From assembly GCF_001426405.1 (NCBI RefSeq), contig NZ_LMEP01000022.1:272066-336065 (forward strand): a stretch of 64,000 nucleotides of DNA. The letters run 5' to 3'. The first letter of the stretch is position 1, and each line of letters opens with the position of its first letter. The stretch comes from Streptomyces sp. Root1304 (GTDB lineage: Bacteria > Actinomycetota > Actinomycetes > Streptomycetales > Streptomycetaceae). The notes under the pieces are model-generated. The model was given only the letters and a program-made list of their open reading frames with translations. It was not told the DNA's origin and made no database searches. A program made the position numbers and the translations under genes. Of the stretch, positions 50,694 to 61,452 are shown in pieces.

Positions 50694-50727
50694 ACGAGCC
50701 CGACCGGTCGGTACCGGTCGGGCTCGT
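50694..50727. terminator. 14-bp hairpin terminator between convergent genes
   Basis: Perfect 14-base arms (50694-50707, 50714-50727) with a TCGGTA loop, 84 bases past fdhD and 30 bases past the Clp stop. It can end both transcripts. Confidence 0.8.
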
Positions 50728-50756
50728 GACCGTCGCCCGGGAGCGGCGGGGGACGC

Positions 50757-53294
50757 CTACGCGGCGACCGCGCCGCTCTCCGCCGGCTCCGCCTTCGCCC
50801 CGGTCCCGGCCTCGTGCTTGCGTACCGTGCAGTGCAGCGAGTCGTCGATCACGTCGGCGACGATCGTGTCGCCGGGGTCGGCCTCCCCGCCGAGGAGCAG
50901 CGAGGCGACGCGGTTGTCCAGTTCCGTCTGGATCGTGCGGCGCAGCGGGCGCGCGCCGAACTCCGGCTGGTAGCCGTGGGCGACGAGGAGCTTCTTCGCC
51001 GCCTCGGTGACCTCCAGGGTCATGCCCTGCGCGTGCACCCGGTGCTTGCTGCGGTCCAGGAGGTGGCCGACGATCTCCGACAGGTCCGCCTCGGTGAGGC
51101 TGTGGAAGACGATGATGTCGTCGATCCGGTTGAGGAACTCGGGCAGGAAGCGCCCGCGCAGGTCCTCCATCAGCTCGTCCTTCAGCTCGGCGGCGTCGCC
51201 CTCGTGGGCGAGGATGCGGTGGGCGCCGATGTTGGACGTCATGATGACGACGCAGTGCCGGAAGTCGACCGTGCGGCCCTGTCCGTCGGTGAGCCGTCCG
51301 TCGTCGAGGATCTGGAGCAGCGTGTTGAAGACGTCGGGGTGCGCCTTCTCCACCTCGTCGAACAGGACGACGCTGTACGGGTTGCGGCGGACCTTCTCGG
51401 TGAGCTGGCCGGCCTCCTCGTAACCGACGTATCCGGGCGGCGCGCCGACGAGCCGGGCCACGGTGTGCTTCTCCTGGAACTCGCTCATGTCGAAGCGGAT
51501 CATGCGGTCCTCGTCGCCGAAGAGCAGGCCGGCGAGGGTCTTGGCGAGTTCGGTCTTGCCGACGCCGGTCGGTCCGAGGAAGAGGAACGAGCCGACGGGA
51601 CGGTTCGGGTCGCCCATGCCGGCGCGGCTGCGGCGCACCGCCTCGGAGACCGCGGTGACGGCCTCGTCCTGGCCGACGATCCTGGCGTGCATCTCCTCCT
51701 CCAGCTTGAGCAGCTTCTCCTTCTCGCTGGCGGTCAGCTGGGACACGGGGATGCCGGTACGGCGGGACACGATGTCGGCGATGTCGGCGGCGGTGACGGA
51801 GACGACGCCCTCGCGGCGTTCCTCGATGCCCGCGAGTTCGCCCTCGACCTCGGCGATCCGGCGCTTGAGGTCGGAGGCCTTGTCGAACTGCTCGGCGGCG
51901 ACGGCCTGGTCCTTCTCGCGGCGCAGTTTGGCGAGGCGGTCCTCGCGGCTGACGACCTCGGTGGAGCGGCCCGCGCTGCGCAGCCGTACGCGGGCGCCCG
52001 CCTGGTCCATCAGGTCGATGGCCTTGTCGGGCAGGAAGCGGTCGCTGATGTAGCGGTCGGAGAGTTCGGCCGCCGCCGCGAGGGCGCCGTCGGCGAACCG
52101 GACCTGGTGGTGGGCCTCGTAGGCGTCCCGGAGCCCTTCGAGGATCTGCACGGTCTCCTCGACGGAGGGCTCGGGGATGAGGACGGGCTGGAAGCGGCGT
52201 TCCAGGGCGGCGTCCTTCTCGATGTGCTTGCGGTACTCGTCGATGGTGGTCGCGCCGACGACGTGCAGCTCGCCGCGCGCGAGGGCGGGCTTGAGCATGT
52301 TGCCCGCGTCCATCGAGCCCTCGCCGGTCGCGCCCGCGCCGACGACGGTGTGGAGTTCGTCGATGAAGACGATGATCTCGCCGCCGGCGTTCTGGACGTC
52401 CTCGATGACCTTCTTCAGGCGTTCCTCGAACTGGCCGCGGTACTGCGCGCCGGCCACCATGCCGGACAGGTCGAGGGACACGACCCGCTTGTCCTTGAGG
52501 GTGTCGGGCACCTCGCCGGCGACGATCCGCTGGGCGAGGCCCTCCACGATGGCGGTCTTGCCGACGCCGGGCTCACCGATGAGCACCGGGTTGTTCTTGG
52601 AGCGCCGGGAGAGGATCTCGATGGTCTGCTCGATCTCCTCGGCGCGGCCGACCACCGGGTCGAGCTTTCCGGCCTTCGCCTCCTCCGTGAGGTCCCTGCC
52701 GTACTCGTCCAGGGTCGTCGCCGGCTCCTTCGCGGCCGCCGGGGCGCCGCCGTCGGAGCCGGCCGCCCGGTCCGTGAGGCCGCGCAGCTTCTTCACGTCG
52801 TGGTCGTCGGCGCCGAGCATCCGGGTGGCCCCCGAGTCGGCGTCGTCGAGGAGGGCGGCGAGGATGTGCTCGGGGCCGATGTACGACACGCCCGCCTGCT
52901 GCGAGCGCGCGTAGGCGGCGGCGAGGGTGCGCTTGGCGGCCGGGGTGAGTCCGGGTTCCGAGGAGGGCTCGCCCGACTCCCGGGGCAGCACCTGGTCGAG
53001 CTGGGCGGCGAGCGCCTCGGGGTCCACCCCGACCTGGGCCAGCAGCCTGCGCGAGGGGTCGACGCGGGTCGCCGCCCACAGCAGGTGCTCGGTGTCGAGG
53101 TCGGAGGTGCCGTCCTCGACGGCCTTGCGGGCGGCCAGGTTGAGGAGTTCGTGCGAGGACTCGGTCAGCAGTCGCCCGATCGGAACGCGTTGCACGGCGG
53201 GCGGCGACGACGCCGGCGACATTCCGAAGAACCGGTTCAGCATGTCACTGAACGGGTCGGACGAACCGAAGGGTGAACCGAACGCCATCGACAT
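50757..53294 (-). CDS. Clp/Hsp100 ATPase, ClpC-like middle region without ClpP loop
   Basis: An 845-residue AAA+ unfoldase with an N-terminal Clp repeat domain (about 45-175), and Walker A motifs GEPGVGKTAIV (about 241) and GPTGVGKTELAKT (about 573). The middle is short, with a UVR-like motif (REKDQAVAAEQFDKASDLK, about 460), as in ClpC rather than the long ClpB M-domain. The segment between TSNIG and FLPEFLNRIDD lacks the LGF/IGF loop needed to dock ClpP, so it may work as a disaggregase. Its N-terminal tail (GSPFGSSDPFSDMLNRFFG) resembles that of certain stress-type Clp proteins. ATG 53294 has GGAG upstream. Confidence 0.88.
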   Translation of the reverse strand: MSMAFGSPFGSSDPFSDMLNRFFGMSPASSPPAVQRVPIGRLLTESSHELLNLAARKAVEDGTSDLDTEHLLWAATRVDPSRRLLAQVGVDPEALAAQLDQVLPRESGEPSSEPGLTPAAKRTLAAAYARSQQAGVSYIGPEHILAALLDDADSGATRMLGADDHDVKKLRGLTDRAAGSDGGAPAAAKEPATTLDEYGRDLTEEAKAGKLDPVVGRAEEIEQTIEILSRRSKNNPVLIGEPGVGKTAIVEGLAQRIVAGEVPDTLKDKRVVSLDLSGMVAGAQYRGQFEERLKKVIEDVQNAGGEIIVFIDELHTVVGAGATGEGSMDAGNMLKPALARGELHVVGATTIDEYRKHIEKDAALERRFQPVLIPEPSVEETVQILEGLRDAYEAHHQVRFADGALAAAAELSDRYISDRFLPDKAIDLMDQAGARVRLRSAGRSTEVVSREDRLAKLRREKDQAVAAEQFDKASDLKRRIAEVEGELAGIEERREGVVSVTAADIADIVSRRTGIPVSQLTASEKEKLLKLEEEMHARIVGQDEAVTAVSEAVRRSRAGMGDPNRPVGSFLFLGPTGVGKTELAKTLAGLLFGDEDRMIRFDMSEFQEKHTVARLVGAPPGYVGYEEAGQLTEKVRRNPYSVVLFDEVEKAHPDVFNTLLQILDDGRLTDGQGRTVDFRHCVVIMTSNIGAHRILAHEGDAAELKDELMEDLRGRFLPEFLNRIDDIIVFHSLTEADLSEIVGHLLDRSKHRVHAQGMTLEVTEAAKKLLVAHGYQPEFGARPLRRTIQTELDNRVASLLLGGEADPGDTIVADVIDDSLHCTVRKHEAGTGAKAEPAESGAVAA

Positions 53295-53627
53295 CTCAGC
53301 TCCAGGGACGCATGGGGGGTCGAACCCACTCAAACGTGACGTTCCGGGCCGCGCAACCGGAACGGATTCCCCGGGATCCGGGGCCGTGGCGGGTACGTGG
53401 CGGGGACCCGGCGGGGCTGCGGTGAGGGCGCGGCAGGGGCTGCGGCGGGGCTGGAGTCAGGTCCGTCACGGAGCCCCCGGGAGGCCGACCCCGGCACCGA
53501 CGGCATCCCGGCGAGCCCCGCGAAGGGCCCCGGCCGACTCACGGCCACCCCGCCCCGCCGACACGCCCGCCCACCCCGTACGGCCCGCAATCCCGGGCTC
53601 CGGCGCGCGCCCGTCGACGATGGCACC
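53295..53627. promoter_or_regulatory. Divergent promoter region of the Clp and ABC-2-like genes
   Basis: The 333 bases between the two starts have no supportable gene. The end next to Clp holds ACTCAAACG (53329 region). On the minus strand this reads CGTTTGAGT, only one half of the HspR-associated HAIR element (CTTGAGT-N7-ACTCAAG). Regulation by HspR is therefore possible but not shown. The rest is Pro/Arg-codon-like GC-rich sequence with no clear -35/-10. Confidence 0.4.
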
Positions 53628-54917
53628 ATGACGTCCGAGAACCCCCCGCACACCCCCGGCCCGCAGGTCCGGGCCGGCAGCCTCGTCCGGCGCCCCAAGC
53701 TGTGGCTCGTCCCCACCGTCCTGAGCTCCCTGGTCGCCCTGGGCCTCGCATTCCTCTACATGGGCGGCATCCTCAACCCGAACGACAGCCTCCACCGACT
53801 GCCCATCGCCCTCGTCGACGCCGACAGCGGACAACCGCTGCCGGGCCAGAGCCAGAACCTGGGCCGCCGGATCACCGACTCCATCGCCGCCACCGGCGCT
53901 TCGGGGACCCATGTGGAGTGGCAGCGGCTCGACCCCTCGGAGGCCCAGGACGCGCTGGCCTCCGGGAAGGTCTACGGAGCCCTCGTCGTCCCGGAGGACT
54001 TCACCGCCTCCGTCGCGGCCCTGACCACGGAACGGGCGAAGACCCGGCCGACGCTCACCGTGCTCACCAACCCGGGGCTCGGCAGCCTGGGCTCGTCGAT
54101 GGCGTCCCAGATCAGCCAGGCGGCGGCCCACCAGACCTCGCTGACCCTCGGCAAGCAACTCACCGCCTCGCCCACCACCGCCTCCGCCGACTCCACGACC
54201 CGGCTGCTGCTGACCGACCCGGTGAGCGTCACCACCCGCGTCGGGCATCCGATCGGACGGCACAGCGGCCTGGGCCTGTCGGCCTTCTACTACACCCTGC
54301 TGCTCGTCCTCGGCGGCTTCATCGGCGGCAACCTCGTCAACAGCGGCGTCGACACCGCACTCGGCTACGCGGACAGCGAGATCGGCCCCTGGCACTCCCG
54401 TCACCCCACGGTGCCGATCAGCCGCACCCAGACGCTCGTCCTCAAGATGCTCATGACGGCCGGGATCTCCGTCCTCACCACCACGCTCGTGATGGTGGCC
54501 ACGATCGCGGTCCTCGGCATGGACGCGTCCCACCTGCCGATGCTGTGGCTCTTCTCCTACTGCGCGACGACCGCCGTCGGTCTGGGCGTCCAGGCCATCA
54601 ACGCCGCTTTCGGCGGCATCGGCCAGCTCGTGTCCATGTTCGTCTTCATCGCCCTGGCCCTCCCCTCCTCCGGGGCGACGGTGCCCCTGGAGGCCACCCC
54701 GGGCTTCTTCCGCTTCCTGAGCGTCTTCGAGCCGATGCACCAGCTGAGCGCCGGGGTGCGGTCCATCCTCTACTTCGACGCCCGCGCGGACGCGGGCCTG
54801 GCACGCGGCTGGATCATGATCGCCGTCGGCGTCGTCCTGGCGCTGGCCTTCGGCCTCGCCATGACCCACTACTACGACCGCAGGGGCCTGCGCCGCCTCA
54901 CACCGCAGCCGGCCTGA
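53628..54917 (+). CDS. ABC-2 type / YhgE-Pip-like membrane protein
   Basis: A 429-residue membrane protein. One membrane segment near the N-terminus (about 28-48) is followed by a ~200-residue extracellular domain: PIALVDADSGQP, VYGALVVPEDFTASVAAL and LTVLTNPG, the layout of YhgE/Pip and ABC-2 permeases. Five membrane segments fill the C-terminal half, including LLLVLGGFIGGNLVNSGV and AINAAFGGIGQLVSMFVFIALALPSSG. No ATPase is adjacent. Homologues take part in export or type VII-like secretion, or in phage sensitivity. ATG 53628 is used. Confidence 0.75.
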   Translation: MTSENPPHTPGPQVRAGSLVRRPKLWLVPTVLSSLVALGLAFLYMGGILNPNDSLHRLPIALVDADSGQPLPGQSQNLGRRITDSIAATGASGTHVEWQRLDPSEAQDALASGKVYGALVVPEDFTASVAALTTERAKTRPTLTVLTNPGLGSLGSSMASQISQAAAHQTSLTLGKQLTASPTTASADSTTRLLLTDPVSVTTRVGHPIGRHSGLGLSAFYYTLLLVLGGFIGGNLVNSGVDTALGYADSEIGPWHSRHPTVPISRTQTLVLKMLMTAGISVLTTTLVMVATIAVLGMDASHLPMLWLFSYCATTAVGLGVQAINAAFGGIGQLVSMFVFIALALPSSGATVPLEATPGFFRFLSVFEPMHQLSAGVRSILYFDARADAGLARGWIMIAVGVVLALAFGLAMTHYYDRRGLRRLTPQPA

Positions 54918-54943
54918 CCCGGCCCCGCATCAGCCGGGTCCGG

Positions 54944-56986
<2,043 letters not shown>

Positions 56987-57090
56987 TCGTCAAGCCTATA
57001 GGCCGGGACGGACACCCCGGCCGGGCCCGCCGCAACCTGTGGACAACCTCCGAGGCAACGCCCGGGACGCGGACGACGTCCTACAGAGCG

Positions 57091-57174
57091 GCACCACCGG
57101 GCAGTACCGCACCACCGGCGGTACGGCACCACGGGCAGTACGCACCACCGGGCAGTACGGCACCACCGGGCCGC
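57091..57174. repeat. Five tandem copies of a 17-18 bp repeat
   Basis: GCACCACCGGGCAGTACG-type units start at 57091, 57109, 57126, 57142 and 57160, varying from 15 to 18 bases. The block lies in the gap between recQ and the EF-hand gene, and is followed by degenerate sequence up to the ATG at 57246. It may bind a regulator or only be slippage-prone sequence. Confidence 0.75.
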
Positions 57175-57245
57175 GACGGCCGCCACGACCGACACGACCG
57201 GCGACCGGGACCGACCCGGCCGGGGGACACAGGACAGGACACACG

Positions 57246-57497
57246 ATGAGCGAGAAGGCCCGCACCCTCTTCGACGCGCTCGACCTCGACCGGGACGGCA
57301 CCCTGACGCGTACCGAGGTCATCCTCGCGCTCCAGGCCAAGGGCCCGACGCTCGCGGCGCAGGGCGTGATCCCGCTCTGGGGCGTGGGGACCGCGGACGA
57401 CGCCTCGGCGCTCTTCGACGAGGCCGACCTGAACGGCGACCGCGTGCTGAGCTTCGAGGAGTTCGCGGGCCTGGTGAACCGCCGCTTCGGCTGGTGA
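57246..57497 (+). CDS. Small EF-hand calcium-binding protein
   Basis: An 83-residue soluble protein with two EF-hands. The first loop, DLDRDGTLTRTE, is canonical (Asp at 1, 3, 5, Glu at 12). The second, DLNGDRVLSFEE, keeps Asp, Asn, Asp and Glu, with Arg where Gly is usual at position 6. The spacer of ~38 residues is normal. Such calerythrin-like proteins are thought to buffer or sense calcium in Streptomyces. ATG 57246 is the only suitable start. It is preceded by a tandem repeat block and followed by a hairpin. Confidence 0.85.
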   Translation: MSEKARTLFDALDLDRDGTLTRTEVILALQAKGPTLAAQGVIPLWGVGTADDASALFDEADLNGDRVLSFEEFAGLVNRRFGW

Positions 57498-57519
57498 CCC
57501 GGCCCGCCGCACGGCCGAC

Positions 57520-57555
57520 GGGGCGGCACCGCGCGCTGTGACGCGGTACCGCCCC
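57520..57555. terminator. Hairpin terminator between convergent genes
   Basis: A 14-base stem with one mismatch (57520-57533 with 57542-57555) and an eight-base loop, 23 bases past the EF-hand stop. It also lies beyond the end of the convergent small secreted protein gene. Confidence 0.7.
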
Positions 57556-57626
57556 GCCGATGACCGTCACGCGCGCCGGGATACACCCGGCTCCGCGCCG
57601 CCCCGGAGCCCGGGACCGCGGACCGG

Positions 57627-57920
57627 TCAGGAGATCTCGGGAAGCACCCCGGCGACCGGCGCGGCCAGGTCGGTGAGCTGGCGGAGCTGGTTCAGGTCGT
57701 TCACACGGTTGAGCCCGCCCAGCTGACCGGCGATCCCGGGGAACTGCGCGCGGGACTCCGCCGGGATGCCGGTGGTGGAGAGGGCGTCGAGCTCGCTGAC
57801 GGGGTTGATCGGCGGGCCGAGCGGGCCGGTGGCGGCGACGGCCTGGGCCGCGGAGGCGCCGAGGCAGGAGAAGGCGGCGGCCACGGCCAGGAGTGAGGTG
57901 ATGCGTCGGGTAGAAGTCAC
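57627..57920 (-). CDS. Small secreted protein
   Basis: A 97-residue protein with a signal peptide (TRRITSLLAVAAAFSCLGASA, cleavage after AQAVA) and a ~70-residue mature part of Leu/Asn/Gly-containing low complexity (GLNRVNDLNQLRQLTDLAAP). It has no conserved cysteines other than one in the signal. GTG 57920 has GAGGGT upstream. Proteins of this kind are common in Streptomyces and resemble short surface-associated proteins, but I do not recognise a characterised family. Confidence 0.65.
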   Translation of the reverse strand: MTSTRRITSLLAVAAAFSCLGASAAQAVAATGPLGPPINPVSELDALSTTGIPAESRAQFPGIAGQLGGLNRVNDLNQLRQLTDLAAPVAGVLPEIS

Positions 57921-57979
57921 ACCCTCACAACGGCCCGCCCCGCCGACGGACACGGCCACTCGCCCACCCGGAGGGAACC

Positions 57980-58459
57980 TCACGCCTCCCGTACGGGGTG
58001 CTTGCTCAGGATCGAGACGCGGTTGAACGCGTTGATGGTGATCGCCACCCAGATCACCGCCGACACCTCGTCGTCGTTCAGCACCTCGCGGGCCGCGTCG
58101 TAGGCCCGCTCCTGCGCCAGGGCGTCGGCGGGGTGGGTGGTGGCCTCCGCCAGGGCGAGCGCCGCGCGCTCCCGGGCGGTGAACAGATCGGCGTCCCGCC
58201 ACGCGGGCAGTACGCCGAGGCGCCGGGTCGTCTCGCCCGCCCGCAGCGCGGCCCTGGTGTGCACGTCGAGGCAGTAGGCACAGCCGTTGATCTGCGACAC
58301 CCGCAGGTTGACGAGTTCCACCAGGATGCGGTCGAGGCCGGCCTCCGAGGCCGTCGCGCGCACGGCGTCGGCCGTCCTGACCAGGGCCTGGTAGGCCGCC
58401 GGGCTCTGCTTGTCGAGGTACACCCGCGGGCCGCCGGCGGCCTGTGTCACGTCACTCAC
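57980..58459 (-). CDS. Carboxymuconolactone decarboxylase-family (AhpD-like) protein
   Basis: A 159-residue alkylhydroperoxidase-like protein. INGCAYCLDVHTRAA holds the catalytic CxxC (Cys60, Cys63) and His67, the AhpD triad. VELVNLRVSQ before it and ALALAEATTHPADAL after it are family helices. It should act in reduction of peroxides or related thiol chemistry. GTG 58459 with AAGGAG six bases upstream fixes the start. It is divergent from the pirin gene, and the two may share control. Confidence 0.88.
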   Translation of the reverse strand: MSDVTQAAGGPRVYLDKQSPAAYQALVRTADAVRATASEAGLDRILVELVNLRVSQINGCAYCLDVHTRAALRAGETTRRLGVLPAWRDADLFTARERAALALAEATTHPADALAQERAYDAAREVLNDDEVSAVIWVAITINAFNRVSILSKHPVREA

Positions 58460-58564
58460 GATGCGCTCCTTCGGCGAACCCGTGCACGTCACGGGTTCTG
58501 GGGCTATGATCACTCATAATTGTTGAAAACGAAACTACATCGCCTTGTGCGAGAAGGGCCGGTC
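58460..58564. promoter_or_regulatory. AT-rich divergent promoter of AhpD-like and pirin genes
   Basis: The 105 bases contain an unusually AT-rich block (58505-58545). TATGAT (58505-58510) fits a -10 for the pirin gene, and ATGA-TCAC-TCAT (58507-58518 region) is a small inverted repeat next to it. The arrangement suggests a shared regulator of both genes, such as a MarR- or redox-type repressor, though none is adjacent. Confidence 0.5.
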
Positions 58565-59488
58565 ATGCACGACACCGAGGTCGAGATCCTCACCGCCCGG
58601 GACGTACCGCTGGGCGGACCGCGCGCCATGACCGTACGACGCACCCTGCCCCAGCGGTCCCGCACGCTGATCGGAGCCTGGTGCTTCGCCGATCACTACG
58701 GCCCCGACGAGGTCGCCGAGTCCGGCGGAATGGACGTCGCCCCGCACCCGCACACCGGTCTGCAGACGGTCAGCTGGCTGTTCAGCGGCGAGATCGAGCA
58801 CCGCGACAGCCTGGGCAGCCATGCGATCGTACGGCCCGGAGAGCTGAACCTCATGACCGGCGGCCACGGCATCAGCCACACCGAGGTCTCCACCCCCGGC
58901 ACCACCGTCCTGCACGGCGTACAGCTCTGGGTGGCGCTGCCCGAGGAACACCGCCACACCGACCGCGACTTCCGGCACCACGCGCCGCGGCCCGTGCGCC
59001 TCGACGGCGCCGAACTCCGGGTGTTCCTCGGCACGCTGGCCGGCGACACCTCCCCGGTGCCCACGTTCACCCCGCTCCTGGGCGCCGAACTGCTCCTCGA
59101 CGCCGGTGCCACCGTCACCCTCACCGTCGACCCCTCCTTCGAGCACGGCCTGCTCGTCGACGAGGGATCCGTCCTCCTGGGCGACACCCGGGTGAGTCCC
59201 GCCGAACTGGGCTACGTCGGCACCGGGCACACGACCCTGACCCTCACCAACGAGTCCGGCCACCGCGCGCGGGCCGTCCTCCTCGGCGGCACGCCCTTCG
59301 AGGAGCGGATCGTCATGTGGTGGAACTTCATCGGACGCAGCCACCAGGACATCGTGGAGGCCAGGGACGCGTGGGAACGTGCCTCCGAACGCTTCGGCCA
59401 CGTCGACGGCTACCCGGGCGACCGCCTCCCCGCCCCGGCCCTCCCGAACGCGGCCCTCACACCACGCGGCAACCCGCCCCGCGGCTGA
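58565..59488 (+). CDS. Pirin family protein
   Basis: A 307-residue bicupin. Metal ligands are His61 and His63 in APHPHTGLQTVSWL, and His105 and Glu107 in GISHTEVS. GELNLMTGGHGISH is the pirin signature. The C-terminal cupin (about 165-275) ends with RIVMWWNFIGRSHQDI, also typical. Bacterial pirins act as quercetinases, modulators of metabolic enzymes or stress proteins. GAAGGG precedes ATG 58565. It is divergent from an AhpD-like gene and followed by a GNAT gene 65 bases downstream, probably in the same transcript. Confidence 0.92.
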   Translation: MHDTEVEILTARDVPLGGPRAMTVRRTLPQRSRTLIGAWCFADHYGPDEVAESGGMDVAPHPHTGLQTVSWLFSGEIEHRDSLGSHAIVRPGELNLMTGGHGISHTEVSTPGTTVLHGVQLWVALPEEHRHTDRDFRHHAPRPVRLDGAELRVFLGTLAGDTSPVPTFTPLLGAELLLDAGATVTLTVDPSFEHGLLVDEGSVLLGDTRVSPAELGYVGTGHTTLTLTNESGHRARAVLLGGTPFEERIVMWWNFIGRSHQDIVEARDAWERASERFGHVDGYPGDRLPAPALPNAALTPRGNPPRG

Positions 59489-59553
59489 TCGCGCAGCCCC
59501 CACTCTCTCCCCCACTCTCTCCCCCACCCCGACGCAGCAACGAAAGGCACGCC

Positions 59554-59910
59554 ATGACCGAGCAGGAGACCACCACCCCCGGGAACGCCCCCGTCGTCCG
59601 GAACGTCGAGCCCCGGCACCGCTACGAGATCCTGGTCGACGAGCAGCGCGCCGGCCTCACCGCGTACCGGGACCGCGACGACCGGCGCGTCTTCTTCCAC
59701 ACCGAGATCGACGACGCGTACGCCGGCCAGGGCCTCGCCTCGATCCTCGTCGAACAGGCCCTCACGGACGTACGCGCCTCCGGGATGCGGATCGTGCCCG
59801 TCTGCCCCTACGTGGCGAAGTTCCTGAAGAAGCACGAGGAGTTCGCGGACATCACGGACCCGGTGACCCCCGAGATCCTCCAGTGGCTGGAGGCCCGCCT
59901 GGCCCGCTGA
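59554..59910 (+). CDS. YjdJ-type GNAT acetyltransferase
   Basis: A 118-residue minimal GNAT (NAT_SF, GCN5-related, COG2388-like). EILVDEQRAGLTAYRD and RVFFHTEIDDAYAGQGLAS give the strand and pyrophosphate-binding loop (AYAGQGLASIL). RIVPVCPYVAKFLKKH follows, matching the CPY-containing end of this subfamily. The substrate is unknown. AAAGG lies upstream of ATG 59554. Short CCCACTCTCT repeats fill the gap to the pirin gene, with which it is likely co-transcribed. A hairpin follows. Confidence 0.9.
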   Translation: MTEQETTTPGNAPVVRNVEPRHRYEILVDEQRAGLTAYRDRDDRRVFFHTEIDDAYAGQGLASILVEQALTDVRASGMRIVPVCPYVAKFLKKHEEFADITDPVTPEILQWLEARLAR

Positions 59911-59917
59911 CCCGGCC

Positions 59918-59943
59918 GGGGCGGGAGCCCCGGCTCCCGCCCC
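59918..59943. terminator. Compact GC-rich hairpin terminator
   Basis: GGGGCGGGAGC pairs with GCTCCCGCCCC around a four-base loop, eight bases past the GNAT stop. Confidence 0.7.
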
Positions 59944-60047
59944 GCCCCGGCGGCGTCGTACGGGGGACCCGGATAATGGGCTCCCTCGGGCTTCCCGGAC
60001 ACACGGGGTCACGGCCCGGCTGATCCGAGGGGACGGGCGAGGGAGCG

Positions 60048-60473
60048 ATGGCACTCGAAGAGGGTCAGCGGGTGAGGCTGGCGACGGACCTCAGGCTGAC
60101 CGGTGCGGTCACGCGGGCCGACGGGCCCGTCACCTCCGACGAGCCGGAGGCGGACGCGGGTGCCGCGGAGGCCGCCTTCGCCGGGTTCCTGGCGCTGGCG
60201 GCCGGCCTCGAAGGCGTCGTCGAGCGCGTGGACACCCACGAGAAGCGGCCGAACGACGCCGCCCGCGAGTACGAACGCCTCAAGTCCCTGCTGGACGACT
60301 TCGGACACCAGATGCCGCCGGGGAGCCGGAGCCGGCTGGAGGAGAAGATCGTCGCCCTGGAACCCGAGTGGACCGCCTACCAGCGGGAACGGACCCGGGT
60401 GACCGTCCGCGTCCGCTTCGGCAACGGGTTCGTGCTCGACGAGGCCCCCGAGGACGTCCTCACCGTCGCCTGA
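60048..60473 (+). CDS. Conserved-looking hypothetical protein
   Basis: A 141-residue soluble protein. It opens with a small beta segment (GQRVRLATDLRLTGAV), is helical in the middle (about 40-110, with charged LKSLLDDFGHQMPPGSRSRL), and closes with a strand hairpin (RVTVRVRFGNGFVLDEAPEDVL). The first and last strands could form an SH3-like barrel around the helical insert. I do not recognise the family. ATG 60048 has GAGGGA upstream. Its end overlaps the convergent MBL gene by 14 bases. Confidence 0.55.
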   Translation: MALEEGQRVRLATDLRLTGAVTRADGPVTSDEPEADAGAAEAAFAGFLALAAGLEGVVERVDTHEKRPNDAAREYERLKSLLDDFGHQMPPGSRSRLEEKIVALEPEWTAYQRERTRVTVRVRFGNGFVLDEAPEDVLTVA

Positions 60474-61452
60474 CCCCGTGCGGCTCGGGCAGCGGCCAGG
60501 CCCCGGGGTACGGCACCCGCAGCTTCTCGGGCGGCACCGGGGTGTGCTGGGCCGCGGCGTGGAACCGGCCGTCGCGCAGGACGGTCGCACCGCCGGCGAG
60601 CATGCCCGTGACCAGGTCGGAGGCGAGCACCTCGGGAGTGAGGCCGAGGAGCCGCGCCGCGTCCTTCAGCCAGGCGCGGGCGTGCAGATACGGCTCCACC
60701 TCGTCGGCCGGGATGCCGCCCCGGATCATCAGGGCGAACGCGAAGATCCGCCGGGCCCCGTACAGGACCGCGCCCTCGGGGTCGTCGACGAGGCGCCGTC
60801 CCCGCCGCAGCGCGGCGGCGAGGGCCGCGGCCGGGTCGGCGGGCACCGGGCCGTGCGACGGCAGGATCACGCGGGGCGCGAGGTCGGCGAGCCGCTGGAG
60901 GGAGGCGAGTGCGGTGGTGGCCGCGTCGGGTCCGTCGAGAGCGAGGTTGACCCAGCCCACGTCGTAGTCCGAGAGCGCGTCCCCGACCACGAGGAGCCGC
61001 TCCTCCGGCTGCCACAGGGCGAGATGGCCCGGGGTGTGCCCCGGGGTGCGGACGACCTCCCAGTCGGTGTCGCCGAGCCGGAGGACCTGACCGTCGTCGA
61101 GCGACACGTCGACCGTGTACGGGGGAACGGGCTGGTCCAGGTACTCGGCGGCGCAACAGCCCGCGTCCCGGCGGGTGATGGCCTCCGCCTCGGGCGCGCC
61201 GGCGGCGACGGCGGCTCCGCCGGCCTGGAGGAGGGCGTTGCCGCCGACGTGGTCGGAGTGCCAGTGGGTGTTCACGACCAGGTCGATCCGGCCCGCCCGT
61301 GCGCGGGCCCAGGCGGCGGTCTCCTCGGCGTGGCCGACGAACCCACTGTCGATCAGGGCCGGTTGGCGTCCGTGCAGGAGAAGGGTGTGGGCGTTCGGGA
61401 ACGGCCGCTCCCACCAGGTCAGCCAGGACGGCAGGTCGGGGCGGGGGTTCAC
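60460..61452 (-). CDS. MBL-fold metallo-hydrolase
   Basis: A 330-residue metallo-beta-lactamase fold enzyme. The zinc motif is THWHSDHVGGN (HxHxDH); further ligands are in PGHTPGHLALW, GDALSDYDVGW and ILPSHGPVP. After the catalytic domain a ~90-residue helical C-terminal domain follows, as in glyoxalase II-like and related hydrolases. GTG 61452 has AGGAG seven bases upstream; the long open frame upstream encodes only repeats. The substrate is unknown; candidates include thioesters and lactones. Confidence 0.88.
   Translation of the reverse strand: MNPRPDLPSWLTWWERPFPNAHTLLLHGRQPALIDSGFVGHAEETAAWARARAGRIDLVVNTHWHSDHVGGNALLQAGGAAVAAGAPEAEAITRRDAGCCAAEYLDQPVPPYTVDVSLDDGQVLRLGDTDWEVVRTPGHTPGHLALWQPEERLLVVGDALSDYDVGWVNLALDGPDAATTALASLQRLADLAPRVILPSHGPVPADPAAALAAALRRGRRLVDDPEGAVLYGARRIFAFALMIRGGIPADEVEPYLHARAWLKDAARLLGLTPEVLASDLVTGMLAGGATVLRDGRFHAAAQHTPVPPEKLRVPYPGAWPLPEPHGVRRR

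Noticed and set aside
50814..53276. 820-residue plus-strand open frame opposite the Clp gene
   Set aside because: Antisense shadow of a conserved Hsp100 gene.
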